NCBI GenBank assembly: GCA_964501905.1
Contig: CAZCTW010000010.1
Coordinates: 18,515-82,514 of the forward strand
Reading direction: 5' to 3'
DNA: 64,000 bases
Source of the DNA: B69-G16 sp964501905
GTDB lineage: Archaea; Thermoproteota; Thermoprotei; Thermofilales; B69-G16
The notes under the pieces are model-generated. The model had not been told where the DNA came from. It worked only from the letters and a program-made list of their open reading frames with translations, and ran no database searches. Below are positions 8,445-16,937 of the stretch, in pieces. How positions within the stretch are numbered: the stretch's first letter is position 1; the number at the start of each line of letters is the position of its first letter. A program made the translations under genes and the position numbers.

Positions 8445-9225
8445 CCACCGAAATAAGCTTTTTAACTCTCTCGCCCTCTACAGGGTTTTCAGTAACACCT
8501 CCCTTTTTAAAATACGTGCCGATTATAGCGCCATCAGCTATAGAAAGAACTTCTTCAACGTTATCTAGATTTACTCCGCTCCCCGCGAAAACGGGCACTT
8601 TTCCCGCCGCTTTTTTCGCTTTGTGTAGGAATTCCAGGTCTACCGGACTCCCTGTCTCAGGTCCAGTTATGATAATAGCGTCGGCTAGCCCCCTGTAAAC
8701 GGCGTTTTTAACAGATTCCTCGACTTCTACATCGGCTAGCGGCTTGCCGTGTTTGACTAAGACATCCGCGAAAATATAGACATCAGCTCCTAAACGGCGC
8801 CTATAGTTCAAAAGTTTCCAAGCTACAGGTTCTATGATTCCCTGATCAGTGATTATAGTATCCGTATAGACGTTTACTCTTATAAAATCGCATCTAGTGG
8901 CGTAGGCTATAGCCATAGCGCTCAATGCATCGTTTCTAAGAACATTAACTCCAACGGGAACTTCAAAACGTTCAACAATCTTCCTTACTATAATAGTCAT
9001 CAAAGCAAAACCCTCGCGGGGGATTCTACTCTTAGTAAAAGGTTTATCCCCAAAATTCTCTACTATCAAACCATCTACACCATTTTCTACTAAAAGCCGT
9101 GCATCGTTTAAGGCACGGTCGACGACAAAGTCTATCTTACCGCTATACAATGGAGAACCCGGAAGAGGCAACAAATGAACAACTCCAATAATCGGTTTTC
9201 CAACATCAAACAATTCTCTTATCAT
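8425..9225 (-). CDS. BtpA/SgcQ family TIM-barrel protein
   Basis: About 266 aa protein of the BtpA family (COG0434). Typical segments are KPIIGVVHLLPLPGSP, GVDGLIVENFGDKPF, VPVGVNVLRNDALSAMAIAYA, FIRVNVYTDT and the phosphate-binding-like VFAGSGVNLDNVEEVLSIADGAIIGTYFK. In cyanobacteria BtpA affects photosystem I stability; archaeal members have no proven role and may be phosphoribosyl/sugar metabolic enzymes. The start at 9225 is chosen because GGGAG precedes this ATG by 5 nt, whereas the further upstream codons lack a site. Confidence 0.8.
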   Translation of the reverse strand: MIRELFDVGKPIIGVVHLLPLPGSPLYSGKIDFVVDRALNDARLLVENGVDGLIVENFGDKPFTKSRIPREGFALMTIIVRKIVERFEVPVGVNVLRNDALSAMAIAYATRCDFIRVNVYTDTIITDQGIIEPVAWKLLNYRRRLGADVYIFADVLVKHGKPLADVEVEESVKNAVYRGLADAIIITGPETGSPVDLEFLHKAKKAAGKVPVFAGSGVNLDNVEEVLSIADGAIIGTYFKKGGVTENPVEGERVKKLISVVKKVFR

Positions 9226-9379
9226 TAATACTCCCAAGCCTATTCTCCCACGCACCTTAAATAAATTAACGAGATAACATGCTCTAAAACTTAGACAGAC
9301 AAATCAACAGAAACTGAGGGCTCTAAGAAAACCGGAACGAAGAACTTAAATTCCTCAAGTAATAAATTAAACACGCAGG

Positions 9380-9464
9380 GCCGGGGTGCCCGAGTGGCCA
9401 GGGGACGGGCTGCAGTGGAAACGTAGCTACCCGTTTTACCCGGGTTCAAGTCCCGGCCCCGGCT
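9380..9464 (+). tRNA. tRNA-Cys(GCA) with a 13-nt intron
   Basis: Acceptor GCCGGGG (9380-9386) pairs with CCCCGGC (9457-9463); discriminator U at 9464 is typical for tRNA-Cys. T arm is CCGGG-TTCAAGT-CCCGG. Anticodon stem ACGGG (9405-9409) pairs with CCCGT (9430-9434). The loop has CT-GCA-G followed by 13 extra bases (9416-9428) and then A38. Excising the insert leaves a 7-nt loop with anticodon GCA and a 5-nt variable loop. CCA is not encoded. Without intron removal the loop would mimic a Ser anticodon with a mismatched stem, so the Cys reading is clearly better. Confidence 0.9.
9416..9428 (+). other. 13-nt BHB intron in tRNA-Cys at canonical 37/38
   Basis: Central helix CTGC/GTAG (one G-U pair) is flanked by bulges AG^T and CT^A, each 3 nt with the cut after the second base. 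The inner part is just a 6-nt loop, GGAAAC. This matches the relaxed bulge-helix-loop substrate of the archaeal splicing endonuclease. Confidence 0.88.
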
Positions 9465-9726
9465 TTGCTTTTTCTGTAAAAGCTTACGAATTTAAGCAGC
9501 TATTCACATATATATTGGCATCTTTAAGAAGTATCACTAGTCTCGGTGTAACTTATCAACAGTACGCCTTTAGAGCGGAGTTGTAGGAAATGATTAGAGT
9601 ATGCTGTTTAGGCCTCGCAAAACTGCATCTACTGCTCTTCTAGTGGTTAAGGTTGAGAGGGGTCATCTATTTTTGTAGATATAAGGGTTTAATTAGCGTT
9701 CTTTTGTAAATAGTTGAGGTGAGAGC

Positions 9727-10147
9727 TTGAGGAAGAAGTACGGGCTTGATGCTTTTCAACTGTTTATTTTCTTAGCCTTAGGAATTGCCTCGCGTTTAGT
9801 AGCTGATGCTTTGCACTTTCCTAATTTTACCAGGCGTCGGGCGCTATAGGAGCTGCTTATAATCTTGGCTTGCCTTGGGGGCGTTGGTAGGAGTTTTAAC
9901 TATAGCCGCTTTAGATGCCCTAATGTATTCGTACAGCGCTACTAGCTTGATGGGGTTTATGATTGGAGTTTGGGTGCCTGGAGCTACAGCTGCGGTGTAC
10001 GAGTATTCTAGGCGGCGGATACCTCTATCGCTTTCAGTTTTGCTCGCGGCTCTAGTCTACGTCCTTTCTTGGTTTATAACTTACGCTCTTATTTTTACGA
10101 GATTTAAGCTTGAAAGCAGTGTTTGGGTAATGTCGCCAGAAGTTTGA
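9727..10147 (+). pseudogene. Decayed polytopic membrane protein gene (two frame breaks)
   Basis: A TTG start at 9727 follows GAGGTGA. Reading begins MRKKYGLDAFQLFIFLALG with a first hydrophobic helix, but stops at 9847. Continuing the protein requires one-base shifts near 9835 (to reach SGAIGAAYNLGLPW) and in the G5 run near 9878 (to reach GALVGVLTIAALDALMYSYS and later helices ending VWVMSPEV). The rejoined product would be about 140 aa with four to five helices, loosely like an integral-membrane transporter component. Both breaks behave as single-base deletions. No family is confidently recognised. Confidence 0.5.
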
Positions 10148-10738
10148 GGAGGAGTACGGGTAGAAGCGCCAGAGCTGTGTTGCTAGTCTTTTTAACCGTG
10201 CTCTCAATCGCCTCTCTAGCATATTACATGAAGAACGAGCGGGAAGTAGTGGCTTATTTCCCGGAAATGCCCGGCTACTACAAAAGTCACGATAAGATGG
10301 ATTTGATATGGATTTGGGTGAGAGAAAAAGGGGGTTAATAGCTACTATTATCCTGAGACTGGGTTCGAGCAGTTGAATCACTGAATGTGCGTGGGCATAT
10401 ACTGGTTACAGGGTAAGAGGGATATAGCTGACGTCGGCTTTATTTCTGGATTATTTGTTTATGACTGGAATTTCCGACTTAGATTCCATGGCTACTCGGA
10501 GCCGCGCATCTATATCACCCGAGTTTATAATGTTACAGAAACTGAATTCAAAGGCTATAGAGCTTTTACTATGTATGTGGAGATAACTACTAGAGACAAC
10601 GTCGAGCCCTACGGAGAAGTGAAGCTAATGGGTTTCTTCGCGGCTTTCTACGATGAGAAGTCAGATAGGACGGCTATAGTCTACGCAATGGCTACAAGAG
10701 AGAAATACACTGAAATGAAGAGGGACTGCTCGATATAA
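10144..10738 (+). pseudogene. Decayed membrane-anchored extracellular protein gene
   Basis: A TTG start at 10144 overlaps the stop of the preceding pseudogene (TTGA), implying former translational coupling. The N-terminus has one transmembrane helix (AVLLVFLTVLSIASLAYYM) and then EVVAYFPEMPGYYKSHDKM. The frame breaks in the A5G5 run near 10332-10340, resumes as GVNSYYYPETGFEQLNH, meets an in-frame TGA at 10382-10384 and continues from ATG 10385 to 10738 (MCVGIYWLQGKRD to RDCSI). The pattern faintly recalls exosortase-associated EpsI-like domains, but I cannot support that firmly. Confidence 0.45.
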
Positions 10739-11040
10739 TCAATTTATGGAATTTAAAACCTTAGGTTCAGAACGGAGTCTGCATCACAGCTCAACCGAAA
10801 CCTCTCTCATCATCTATGAGCTAAATGGTATTGATCCCTTATTAAAGCTAACTTCATTCTCTCACTCGTTAAAACTAGATTTCTTGTGGTCCGCATTGAT
10901 GCTACTTCATGATTTATATTCCTTAAGATCATGTTAGGCCATTTGGAGTTATAGTTTAGATTTTTACTCGGCTTATTTTAACTAGAAGTAAAGAGTACGA
11001 GTTTGAGCAAAGTTTAATAAATGGCGTTGTTTTGTGTGGG
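10739..11040. other. Intergenic stretch without a recognisable gene
   Basis: About 300 nt between the decayed gene and rpl6. I see only short open frames without ribosome binding sites. A TATA-like AGTTTAATAAA near 11010-11020 probably drives rpl6. Confidence 0.4.
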
Positions 11041-11052
11041 GTGGTGATTGGA

Positions 11053-11634
11053 GTGGCGAAGATACCGTACCTGAGGGAAGAAGTGGAGATACCCGAAGGC
11101 GTGGAATTGAGCATTGAAGGAAAGACTGTTAGAGTTAAAGGTCCTTTAGGGGAGCTTGTAAAGGATTTCTCCCACGTGCATAAACTACTGTTGAGCAAAG
11201 AGAACAATAAAGTAGTTTTGGAGATGTACTTTGCGGACAAGAAAGGAAGGGCCGTTATCAAGACTATAGCGAGTCACATCAAGAATATGATCGTCGGCGT
11301 TACCCGAGGGTATAGATACAAGATGAAGATAGTTTACGCCCATTACCCTATGGAGGTTAAGGTAGACGAGAAGAAGAAACTAGTTATTATAAGAAACTTT
11401 ATAGGAGAGAAGAGCGATAGGTACGCGCGGATAGAGGAAGGAGTGAAAGTTAAAGTTACGAAAGACGACGTTATAATCGAGGGAATAGACATAGATGCCG
11501 TAGGACAAACCGCCGCGAATATACACTTAGCTACACACTTGACCGGCAAGCTTAGGAAAAGCCCTCACGGAAGAGAAGGAGGCCCCGGTATACTTGATGG
11601 AATCTATCTCTATGAAAAAGAGCATATCAAATAG
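11053..11634 (+). CDS. rpl6: Large-subunit ribosomal protein uL6
   Basis: About 193 aa. The two-fold alpha/beta repeat is visible: VEIPEGVELSIEGKTVRVKGPLGEL in the first half and MEVKVDEKKKLVIIRNFIGEK to TKDDVIIEGIDIDAVGQTAANI in the second, with the family's conserved D(G/D)IYLYEK near the end (GILDGIYLYEKEHI). It binds 23S rRNA near the factor-binding region. Start GTG 11053 is chosen because GGTGAT lies upstream and MAKIPYLREEVEIPE-like N-termini are usual; GTG codons at 11041 and 11044 are alternatives. Unusually it stands alone, outside the S10/spc cluster, convergent with eL40. Confidence 0.95.
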   Translation: MAKIPYLREEVEIPEGVELSIEGKTVRVKGPLGELVKDFSHVHKLLLSKENNKVVLEMYFADKKGRAVIKTIASHIKNMIVGVTRGYRYKMKIVYAHYPMEVKVDEKKKLVIIRNFIGEKSDRYARIEEGVKVKVTKDDVIIEGIDIDAVGQTAANIHLATHLTGKLRKSPHGREGGPGILDGIYLYEKEHIK

Positions 11635-11636
11635 GT

Positions 11637-11792
11637 TTACTTCTTGTAGCGTTTAGGTCTTAAATTTCGGCTCTTGCATCTTCTACAGCGCTCAGCTGAC
11701 CAGGGGTTTCTAGCCCCGCATTTTCTACATATTTTTACTTTAAAGTTGTGGTCTAATGCTAGTTGTAACTTGAAGGGGTCTCTAATCGGCAT
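11637..11792 (-). CDS. rpl40e: Large-subunit ribosomal protein eL40
   Basis: 51 aa zinc-ribbon ribosomal protein, below usual length cut-offs. It begins MPIRDPFKLQLALDHN, then carries the two zinc pairs ICRKCGARNP and RCRRCKSRNL, and ends in a basic RPKRYKK tail. Archaeal eL40 proteins are about 50 aa with exactly this layout (MP..DP-KL, CRKCGALNP, CRRC-S-NLR-K). The stop lies 2 nt beyond the uL6 stop on the opposite strand. The ATG at 11792-11790 is the only plausible start. Confidence 0.93.
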   Translation of the reverse strand: MPIRDPFKLQLALDHNFKVKICRKCGARNPWSAERCRRCKSRNLRPKRYKK

Positions 11793-11926
11793 TTTGCCAC
11801 CCCACTCTATTGATTATTCGTGAATATAAATGTTTAGCTTGGGCAAACTCTCTCAGGACCTTAAGTCTTGGTGTTTTTCTAGATAAGTTCTACCGATTTT
11901 CTAGCAAGTTTTATGAAACTCCCCTT

Positions 11927-12640
11927 TTATTTTATAAAGAAATTTATGCTCTTCTCCAGGAATTCCTTCATCTCTCTCGCATTGTGCAGCATATTGTGGT
12001 CGTTGTTGAAAAATACATAAATTTTCCTAGGTTTTAACTCTAACAAGTGGTTTACGATATCTTCGAGTTCTTCAAATGTATAGTTATGAAAATACCAATA
12101 GGTTCTACCATGGAGTCTGAGATAGATTATGCCGTTAGATGAATATATGGCCTCGCGAATCTCAGGAGAGTCTACGGAAACAAACACCGCCCTCCAGCTT
12201 GAAATTAAATCTACTAGGTTCTGGTTAAACCAGGAAGGATGTCTAAATTCTAGAGCTATTTTATCGCTGAGGTTTAGACTTTTCAGGAAATATTCTAGCT
12301 TTTCTAGAAAGTTCTCTGTGGGCTTTACGCTAGGCGGGAATTGAAAAAGAAAAAAATCTATTAGATCGACTAGAGGCTGAAAGAGCCTATAGAACTTCCT
12401 CCATGTGTCGAGAGAGAGAGGAGAAAGTTTTCTGTAATGGGTTATAGACCTGTGGACTTTTATACTCCACCTGAGTCTAGATCCCACTCTCCTCCACTTT
12501 GAGATTTGGGAAGGGTAAGGGAATCTATAGAAGCTCATATTAAGCTCTACGGCGTTCAGCCTCGACTTTCTAGCGTACCACTCTAAGCCGTCAGGGTTCC
12601 AGTCGTATACCCAACCCGAAGTACCGACGTAAACTTCCAT
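11927..12640 (-). CDS. DUF72 (YecE-like) TIM-barrel protein
   Basis: 237 aa protein of the DUF72 family (COG1801). The diagnostic N-terminus VYVGTSGWVYDWNPDGLEWYARK is followed by LNAVELNMSFYRFP and FRFLFQFPPS-type blocks (FFLFQFPPSVKPTENF), IALEFRHPSWF and YLRLHGRTYWY. The fold is a TIM barrel related to sugar isomerases/endonuclease IV; no activity is established. The start has two tandem ATG codons (12643 or 12640). It is divergent from the AOR gene, which may share the regulatory gap. Confidence 0.87.
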   Translation of the reverse strand: MEVYVGTSGWVYDWNPDGLEWYARKSRLNAVELNMSFYRFPYPSQISKWRRVGSRLRWSIKVHRSITHYRKLSPLSLDTWRKFYRLFQPLVDLIDFFLFQFPPSVKPTENFLEKLEYFLKSLNLSDKIALEFRHPSWFNQNLVDLISSWRAVFVSVDSPEIREAIYSSNGIIYLRLHGRTYWYFHNYTFEELEDIVNHLLELKPRKIYVFFNNDHNMLHNAREMKEFLEKSINFFIK

Positions 12641-12684
12641 CATTTTATATATTTCTTACACAATAAAAATAAAGGTGGTTGATT

Positions 12685-14508
12685 TTGTTTGGATGGAATG
12701 GGCGATTACTTAGAGTTAATCTTTCCAAAAGGAAAATAATTATCCAAGAATACGAAGAAAGCTTCGCTTTAGACTACGTGGGCGGGAGAGGTTTTGCAGC
12801 TAAAATTCTATGGGACGAAGTACCTGCGGGCGTGGACCCTCTATCCCCTCAAAATAAGCTAATTTTTGCAGCTGGTCCCTTGACTGGAATACCGGGGCCC
12901 AGCACGGGGAAGCTAGTGGTAGCCGCTAAGAGCCCATTGACCGGTGGTTACGGCGATGGCAACTTAGGCTCATTAGCTGCGGTGCACTTGAGGAAAGCAG
13001 GTTATGATGCGTTGGTGGTTGAGGGGGCTTCTAAGAAACCGATCTATCTATACATTGAGGATAAGGAAGTTGAAGTGCTAAGCGCTGAGGATCTCTGGGG
13101 GCTAGATACTTTCACTGTCGAGAGAAAGTTGAGAAAAACTCACGGAGAAAACCTAGGCGTACTGTGCATAGGACCTGCCGGAGAAAACCTAGTTAGGTAT
13201 GCAACGGTGATTTCTCAAGAAGGTAGGAGCGGGGGGCGGCCGGGCATGGGCGCCGTAATGGGCTCTAAAAAACTCAAAGCAGTGGTTATTAAGGGGACCG
13301 GGGATGTGCCGCTAGCGAATCCGGCTGGGTATAGGCGGTTAGCCGCTGAAGCTTATCGAGCTATAAAGGATAAGCCTGGGTATGGATTCTGGAGGAGACA
13401 AGGTACAATGGCTGCTCTTCAATGGGCTCAGGAGAGCAGCGTGCTCCCAACTTATAACTTTAGAGAAGGAGTATTCGAGAAAGCCTCGAATATAGACGGG
13501 TATGCCATGGAGAAGGTAAAGGTTGGACAGCGAGGCTGTCCTCTGTGCAACGCTACCTGCGGCAATTTAATCAACGACATTGAGGGTGAAATCGCTGAAT
13601 TAGATTACGAAAACGTAGCTCTTTTAGGGTCTAACATAGGGTTAGGTGACTTGAAGAAAGTAGCTATGTTGAATAGACTCGCTGATATGTACGGAGTGGA
13701 CACTATAAGCGCAGGGAGCGTTATAGCTTTCACCATGGAGGCTAGTGAAAAAGGCTTGGTTAAGGAGAAGATAGAGTGGGGGGATTTCGAAGCGGCTAAG
13801 AGTCTTCTGGAGGATATAGTCTTTAGAAGAGGGTTGGGCGACCTGCTAGCTGAAGGAGTGAAAAGGGTTTCCCAGAAGTTGAAAGGGGAAGACTTTGCTA
13901 TGCACGTTAAAGGATTGGAGATTACGGGATATGACTGCCATGCAGCGCCGGGTATGGCTTTAGCTTATGGAACTTCGCCTATAGGAGCTCATCACAAAGA
14001 CGCCTGGATTATATCCTGGGAGATAAAAACTGAAAGGATGGGTTATACTAAAGGGAAAGTGTCTAAGCTCATCGAGTTCCAGAGAATTAGAGGAGGGATG
14101 TTCGAGGTATTAACCTCGTGTAGGTTGCCTTGGGTAGAGGTAGGATTCGAGTTGGACTGGTATCCTAAACTGTTTAAGGCTGTTACCGGCCTCGATGTAA
14201 CTTTGGACCACTTCTTCGAAGTAGCCGATAGAGTTTATAATTTAATAAGAGCCTATTGGATTAGAGAAAAAGGCGGAAATTGGAACAGGCTTATGGATTA
14301 TCCCCCGAAGAGATGGTTTAAAGAACCTCTTACTAAGGGGCCTTTAGCGGGTGCAAAACTAAACTTAGACAAGTATGACATTATGTTATCGTGGTATTAT
14401 GAGGCTAGGGGATGGGATGGGAAAGGAATCCCTAGAAAGGAGACTTTGGCTAAACTTAAACTCGATTACGTAATTCCTGAGTTAGAGAAATACGTTAGAT
14501 TGTCTTGA
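12685..14508 (+). CDS. aor: Tungsten-dependent aldehyde:ferredoxin oxidoreductase family
   Basis: About 607 aa, full length for the AOR family, oxidising aldehydes to acids with ferredoxin as acceptor. The N-terminus FGWNGRLLRVNLSKRK is the standard AOR start; pterin-binding regions include GPLTGIPGPSTGKLVV and GRSGGRPGMGAVMGSKKLKAV. The 4Fe-4S ligands are in GCPLCNATCGN with the fourth cysteine in LTSCRLPW. Start TTG 12685 is selected because GGTGG precedes it with good spacing; TTG 12679 is also open. Which AOR subfamily (AOR, FOR, GAPOR, WOR) cannot be settled. Cytoplasmic. Confidence 0.9.
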   Translation: MFGWNGRLLRVNLSKRKIIIQEYEESFALDYVGGRGFAAKILWDEVPAGVDPLSPQNKLIFAAGPLTGIPGPSTGKLVVAAKSPLTGGYGDGNLGSLAAVHLRKAGYDALVVEGASKKPIYLYIEDKEVEVLSAEDLWGLDTFTVERKLRKTHGENLGVLCIGPAGENLVRYATVISQEGRSGGRPGMGAVMGSKKLKAVVIKGTGDVPLANPAGYRRLAAEAYRAIKDKPGYGFWRRQGTMAALQWAQESSVLPTYNFREGVFEKASNIDGYAMEKVKVGQRGCPLCNATCGNLINDIEGEIAELDYENVALLGSNIGLGDLKKVAMLNRLADMYGVDTISAGSVIAFTMEASEKGLVKEKIEWGDFEAAKSLLEDIVFRRGLGDLLAEGVKRVSQKLKGEDFAMHVKGLEITGYDCHAAPGMALAYGTSPIGAHHKDAWIISWEIKTERMGYTKGKVSKLIEFQRIRGGMFEVLTSCRLPWVEVGFELDWYPKLFKAVTGLDVTLDHFFEVADRVYNLIRAYWIREKGGNWNRLMDYPPKRWFKEPLTKGPLAGAKLNLDKYDIMLSWYYEARGWDGKGIPRKETLAKLKLDYVIPELEKYVRLS

Positions 14509-14587
14509 GTCGGTGTTCTTTCTCTAGGAATAGCCTTAAATACATCTTAAACCACACTTATTTTCGAGCATAACGCTTGGTGTTTGC

Positions 14588-14989
14588 ATGCAACGACGCT
14601 ACCCGAGAGGGATAAAGGGATTCGCTGTATTTTACGTCAATAAGGACGTCCAAGTAGTTAAGATAGACTTTTTGATAGCTAATATTACGCTCGCCGAATA
14701 TAAGCCCCGAAATTACATGAGAGAATACCGGAACGCTTTCGACGAGATGACCTACCATCTCGGAGAGGAGTTCTCCGAATTCTTTTACGAAGACGCCGTC
14801 TGCTACGTTAAATCTAAGCTCGTGGCGTGCAGGTTTTTCTACTCCCCAGAGAACGACAGAGTCGTATACGTTATGTTCGCTACCCTATACCCCGGCATAA
14901 TTAGAATTTTATCGAAGAGATTGGAGAAGCTAGGGTGGAAGAAGAAGCTTTTAATAGAATTTACGAGCATAAAGCAGAGAATGAAGTAG
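14588..14989 (+). CDS. Hypothetical protein, possibly soluble
   Basis: 133 aa, charged and aromatic, beginning MQRRYPRGIKGFAVFYVNKD. It has no transmembrane helix or cysteine motif. A TATA-like TTAAATA near 14535-14542 lies about 50 nt upstream and GGTG precedes the ATG, supporting expression. It follows the AOR gene by 79 nt on the same strand, but nothing shows a functional link. I do not recognise the family. Confidence 0.5.
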   Translation: MQRRYPRGIKGFAVFYVNKDVQVVKIDFLIANITLAEYKPRNYMREYRNAFDEMTYHLGEEFSEFFYEDAVCYVKSKLVACRFFYSPENDRVVYVMFATLYPGIIRILSKRLEKLGWKKKLLIEFTSIKQRMK

Positions 14990-15058
14990 CAATTTACATT
15001 TTAACATCTCCCCATTAATTAAAGGACAAAAATAAATTTCCGAAACAGTTTTACCGAA

Positions 15059-16190
15059 CTATCCTATGACCGCCTTCTCAAATATAAGCTCTCCCTTCTC
15101 GAATCTCTCTAGTCGGAGTGTGTCGATAGATATTGAAGGTTTTCCATAAACTATTAACTCCGCAATTAGCTTCCCCACTATAGGACCCATCATAAAACCA
15201 TGTCCACTATACCCAGCGGCTATGTAGAAACCTTCAAGTTTTTCCGTCTCTCCTAGAATCGGGTGATGGTCTTTCGTCATGACGTAGTATCCCGCCCATT
15301 GTCTTAAAATATTCACATTTTTCAGTACAGGCATAACTTTAACTAGATTCTTAGCGAATACTTCGAGAAAATCCAACCTAGCTTTTAGCGGCTGATTAGG
15401 TGGTTCAGGCATATCGATCCTCCCTATAATCCCCCTTCTATCAGTTTGAGTAAAATAGAGTTTGCCTCTGATGACCATAGGCTTAATAAACTCTCGGAAA
15501 GATTCAGTTACCATTATGTGATGCCTATAGTTTTCAACCGGTATATCTACTCCGACCATTTTCCCTATATCCCTAGCCCCAGCTCCGGCGGCGTCTACTA
15601 TTTTTTCCGTCTCTATTTCCCCCCTAGGCGTGATAACTTTTCTAATCTTACCCTTCTCGACAACTATGTCCTTGACCTCCGTAAACATGTAATATTCGAC
15701 GCCGAGCCTCTTCCCGGCTTCATAGTAGGCGTAAATTGTTTTGAAGAGAGAAGCCTTACCGTCTTTATGACAAAAGGCGGCTATGAAAGCGTCTGGGTTT
15801 AGCTGTGGAACTATCTCCAATGCCTCCTCTACGCTTATAATCCTACTCGGTACCCCGTACCTATTTTGTATCTTAACATTCCTTAAACATGGAGAGCCCC
15901 TCTTCATCTCTTATCAGCCAAAGATAGCCCGTCTGCCTATATCCTACATCGTAACCTAGTTCTTCGCTGAGCCTCTCCCAAAGTTTTACGCTTTCCTTCA
16001 TGAGTACTATATGTTCCTTGGTCGTAAATTGTTGCCTAATTCCAGTCCCGCACTTGCCGGTAGAACCGCTGCCTAGATAGCTCTTCTCCACGACTACTAC
16101 GTCTTCCATGCCTAACTTGGCTAGGTTATAGGCTATGGATAAACCGCTAATTCCTCCACCTATAACTACTACGTTAGCCCTCTTCTTCAT
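15059..16190 (-). pseudogene. FAD-dependent amino-acid dehydrogenase beta subunit (PdhB-like), one frame break
   Basis: The N-terminus NVVVIGGGISGLSIAYNLAKLG is a DAO-type FAD Rossmann motif; the C-terminal GFYIAAGYSGHGFMMGPIVGKL is the matching FAD-binding end. The total span of 1132 nt equals 377 codons plus one base. Frame 0 stops after SMFKEC near 15873, while the next frame continues with RNVKIQNRYGVPSRIISVEEALEIVP, exactly as the family requires, so one base is extra near TTTAAGGAA. Restored length of 376 aa (~42 kDa) fits the beta subunit of archaeal dye-linked L-proline dehydrogenase. Its start overlaps the PdhX-like gene. Confidence 0.72.
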
Positions 16191-16448
16191 CTTCTTCGCC
16201 CGCGGCAAAAACTCCTATCGGTAAAGGCGTTATGGGGGGACGTTCAGAAGGATATTCTATTTCATCTATTTTCTTTTTAAGTTCTTTAGCTAGAATTTTC
16301 ATAATCAAGGGGACACAGACTCTACCCCTGCAAGGACCCATTCCAAAGTTAAGCTTTCTTTTAAAGATTCCATGTCTGTATACCCTTCTCTAATAGCTTT
16401 AATCACATCTTCATAAGTAATATCCTCGCAACGGCAGACCACTTTCAT
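16174..16448 (-). pseudogene. BFD-like [2Fe-2S] subunit (PdhX-like), one frame break
   Basis: Starts ATG directly after the ferredoxin gene's stop: MKVVCRCEDITYEDVIKAIREGYTD is the BFD [2Fe-2S] N-terminus (CxC). The second cysteine pair, GMGPCRGRVCVPLIM, lies in a different frame; a missing base near GAAAGCTTAACTTTGG explains it. The span is 275 nt, one short of 92 codons, so the repaired product is 91 aa (~10 kDa), ending in an acidic EEDEEEG tail overlapping PdhB. This matches the small subunit of four-subunit archaeal proline dehydrogenases. Confidence 0.7.
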
Positions 16449-16937
16449 TTAAATCACCTTAAAAGCTCTCACATCCATAACCTTATCCTCGTCAACTTCC
16501 AAGGTTACCGCATAGGTGTAATTCTTACCCTTAACGATTTTGACTACATTGCCTTTCCCGATCGGCGCGCCTAACCTATCTAATAACACCACTTCATCAC
16601 CTTTATCTGGGACCGGGAGAAGCTCGTAGGGCACGGTAACTCTGCCTTTACCATCGCTGGAGGATAAGTCAACTAGAAATATCGCTAATCCGGGACAGGC
16701 TAGCAGGCAGGATCCACAACCCTTACATTTATCAAAATCTACGATCGGTATCAAGTTTATTTCTTGTTTAGTTATAGCGTTTACCGGACATGCCGCCACA
16801 CAGGCATCACACGGTATCTCTTGAACACACTCCACTACGACGACCGGTCCTTTCTTCATTCTCTCCCTAGACGGAGCAAGATTTAATTTGTAAAGTTCCT
16901 CGACTTTTATCACTCCCGTAGAAAACATATCATCCAT
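16449..16937 (-). CDS. Di-cluster 4Fe-4S ferredoxin-like subunit (PdhF-like)
   Basis: 162 aa, the only intact member of the operon. Two four-cysteine clusters are present: CVQEIPCDACVAACP and CKGCGSCLLACP, interleaved as in 2[4Fe-4S] ferredoxins. The C-terminal half (from VTVPYELLPVPDKGDEVVLLD) is a beta-rich extension. In archaeal dye-linked proline dehydrogenase complexes a ~19 kDa subunit of this kind passes electrons between flavoproteins. It overlaps the stop of the alpha gene (ATGGATGA) and abuts the BFD gene. Confidence 0.82.
   Translation of the reverse strand: MDDMFSTGVIKVEELYKLNLAPSRERMKKGPVVVVECVQEIPCDACVAACPVNAITKQEINLIPIVDFDKCKGCGSCLLACPGLAIFLVDLSSSDGKGRVTVPYELLPVPDKGDEVVLLDRLGAPIGKGNVVKIVKGKNYTYAVTLEVDEDKVMDVRAFKVI

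Noticed and set aside
9380..9464. Reading the tRNA as intronless tRNA-Ser(GGA)
   Set aside because: The anticodon stem would have an A-C mismatch and a G-U pair, the variable arm does not pair, and U73 plus exact BHB geometry favour tRNA-Cys with an intron.
9386..9586. An open frame running through tRNA-Cys
   Set aside because: It begins inside the tRNA and its first third is the tRNA sequence itself; no ribosome binding site or family match.
15873..15907. A BHB intron as the cause of the dehydrogenase beta-subunit frame break
   Set aside because: Only one extra base is present by family alignment; no extra block or paired bulge structure is seen there or at the other three breaks.
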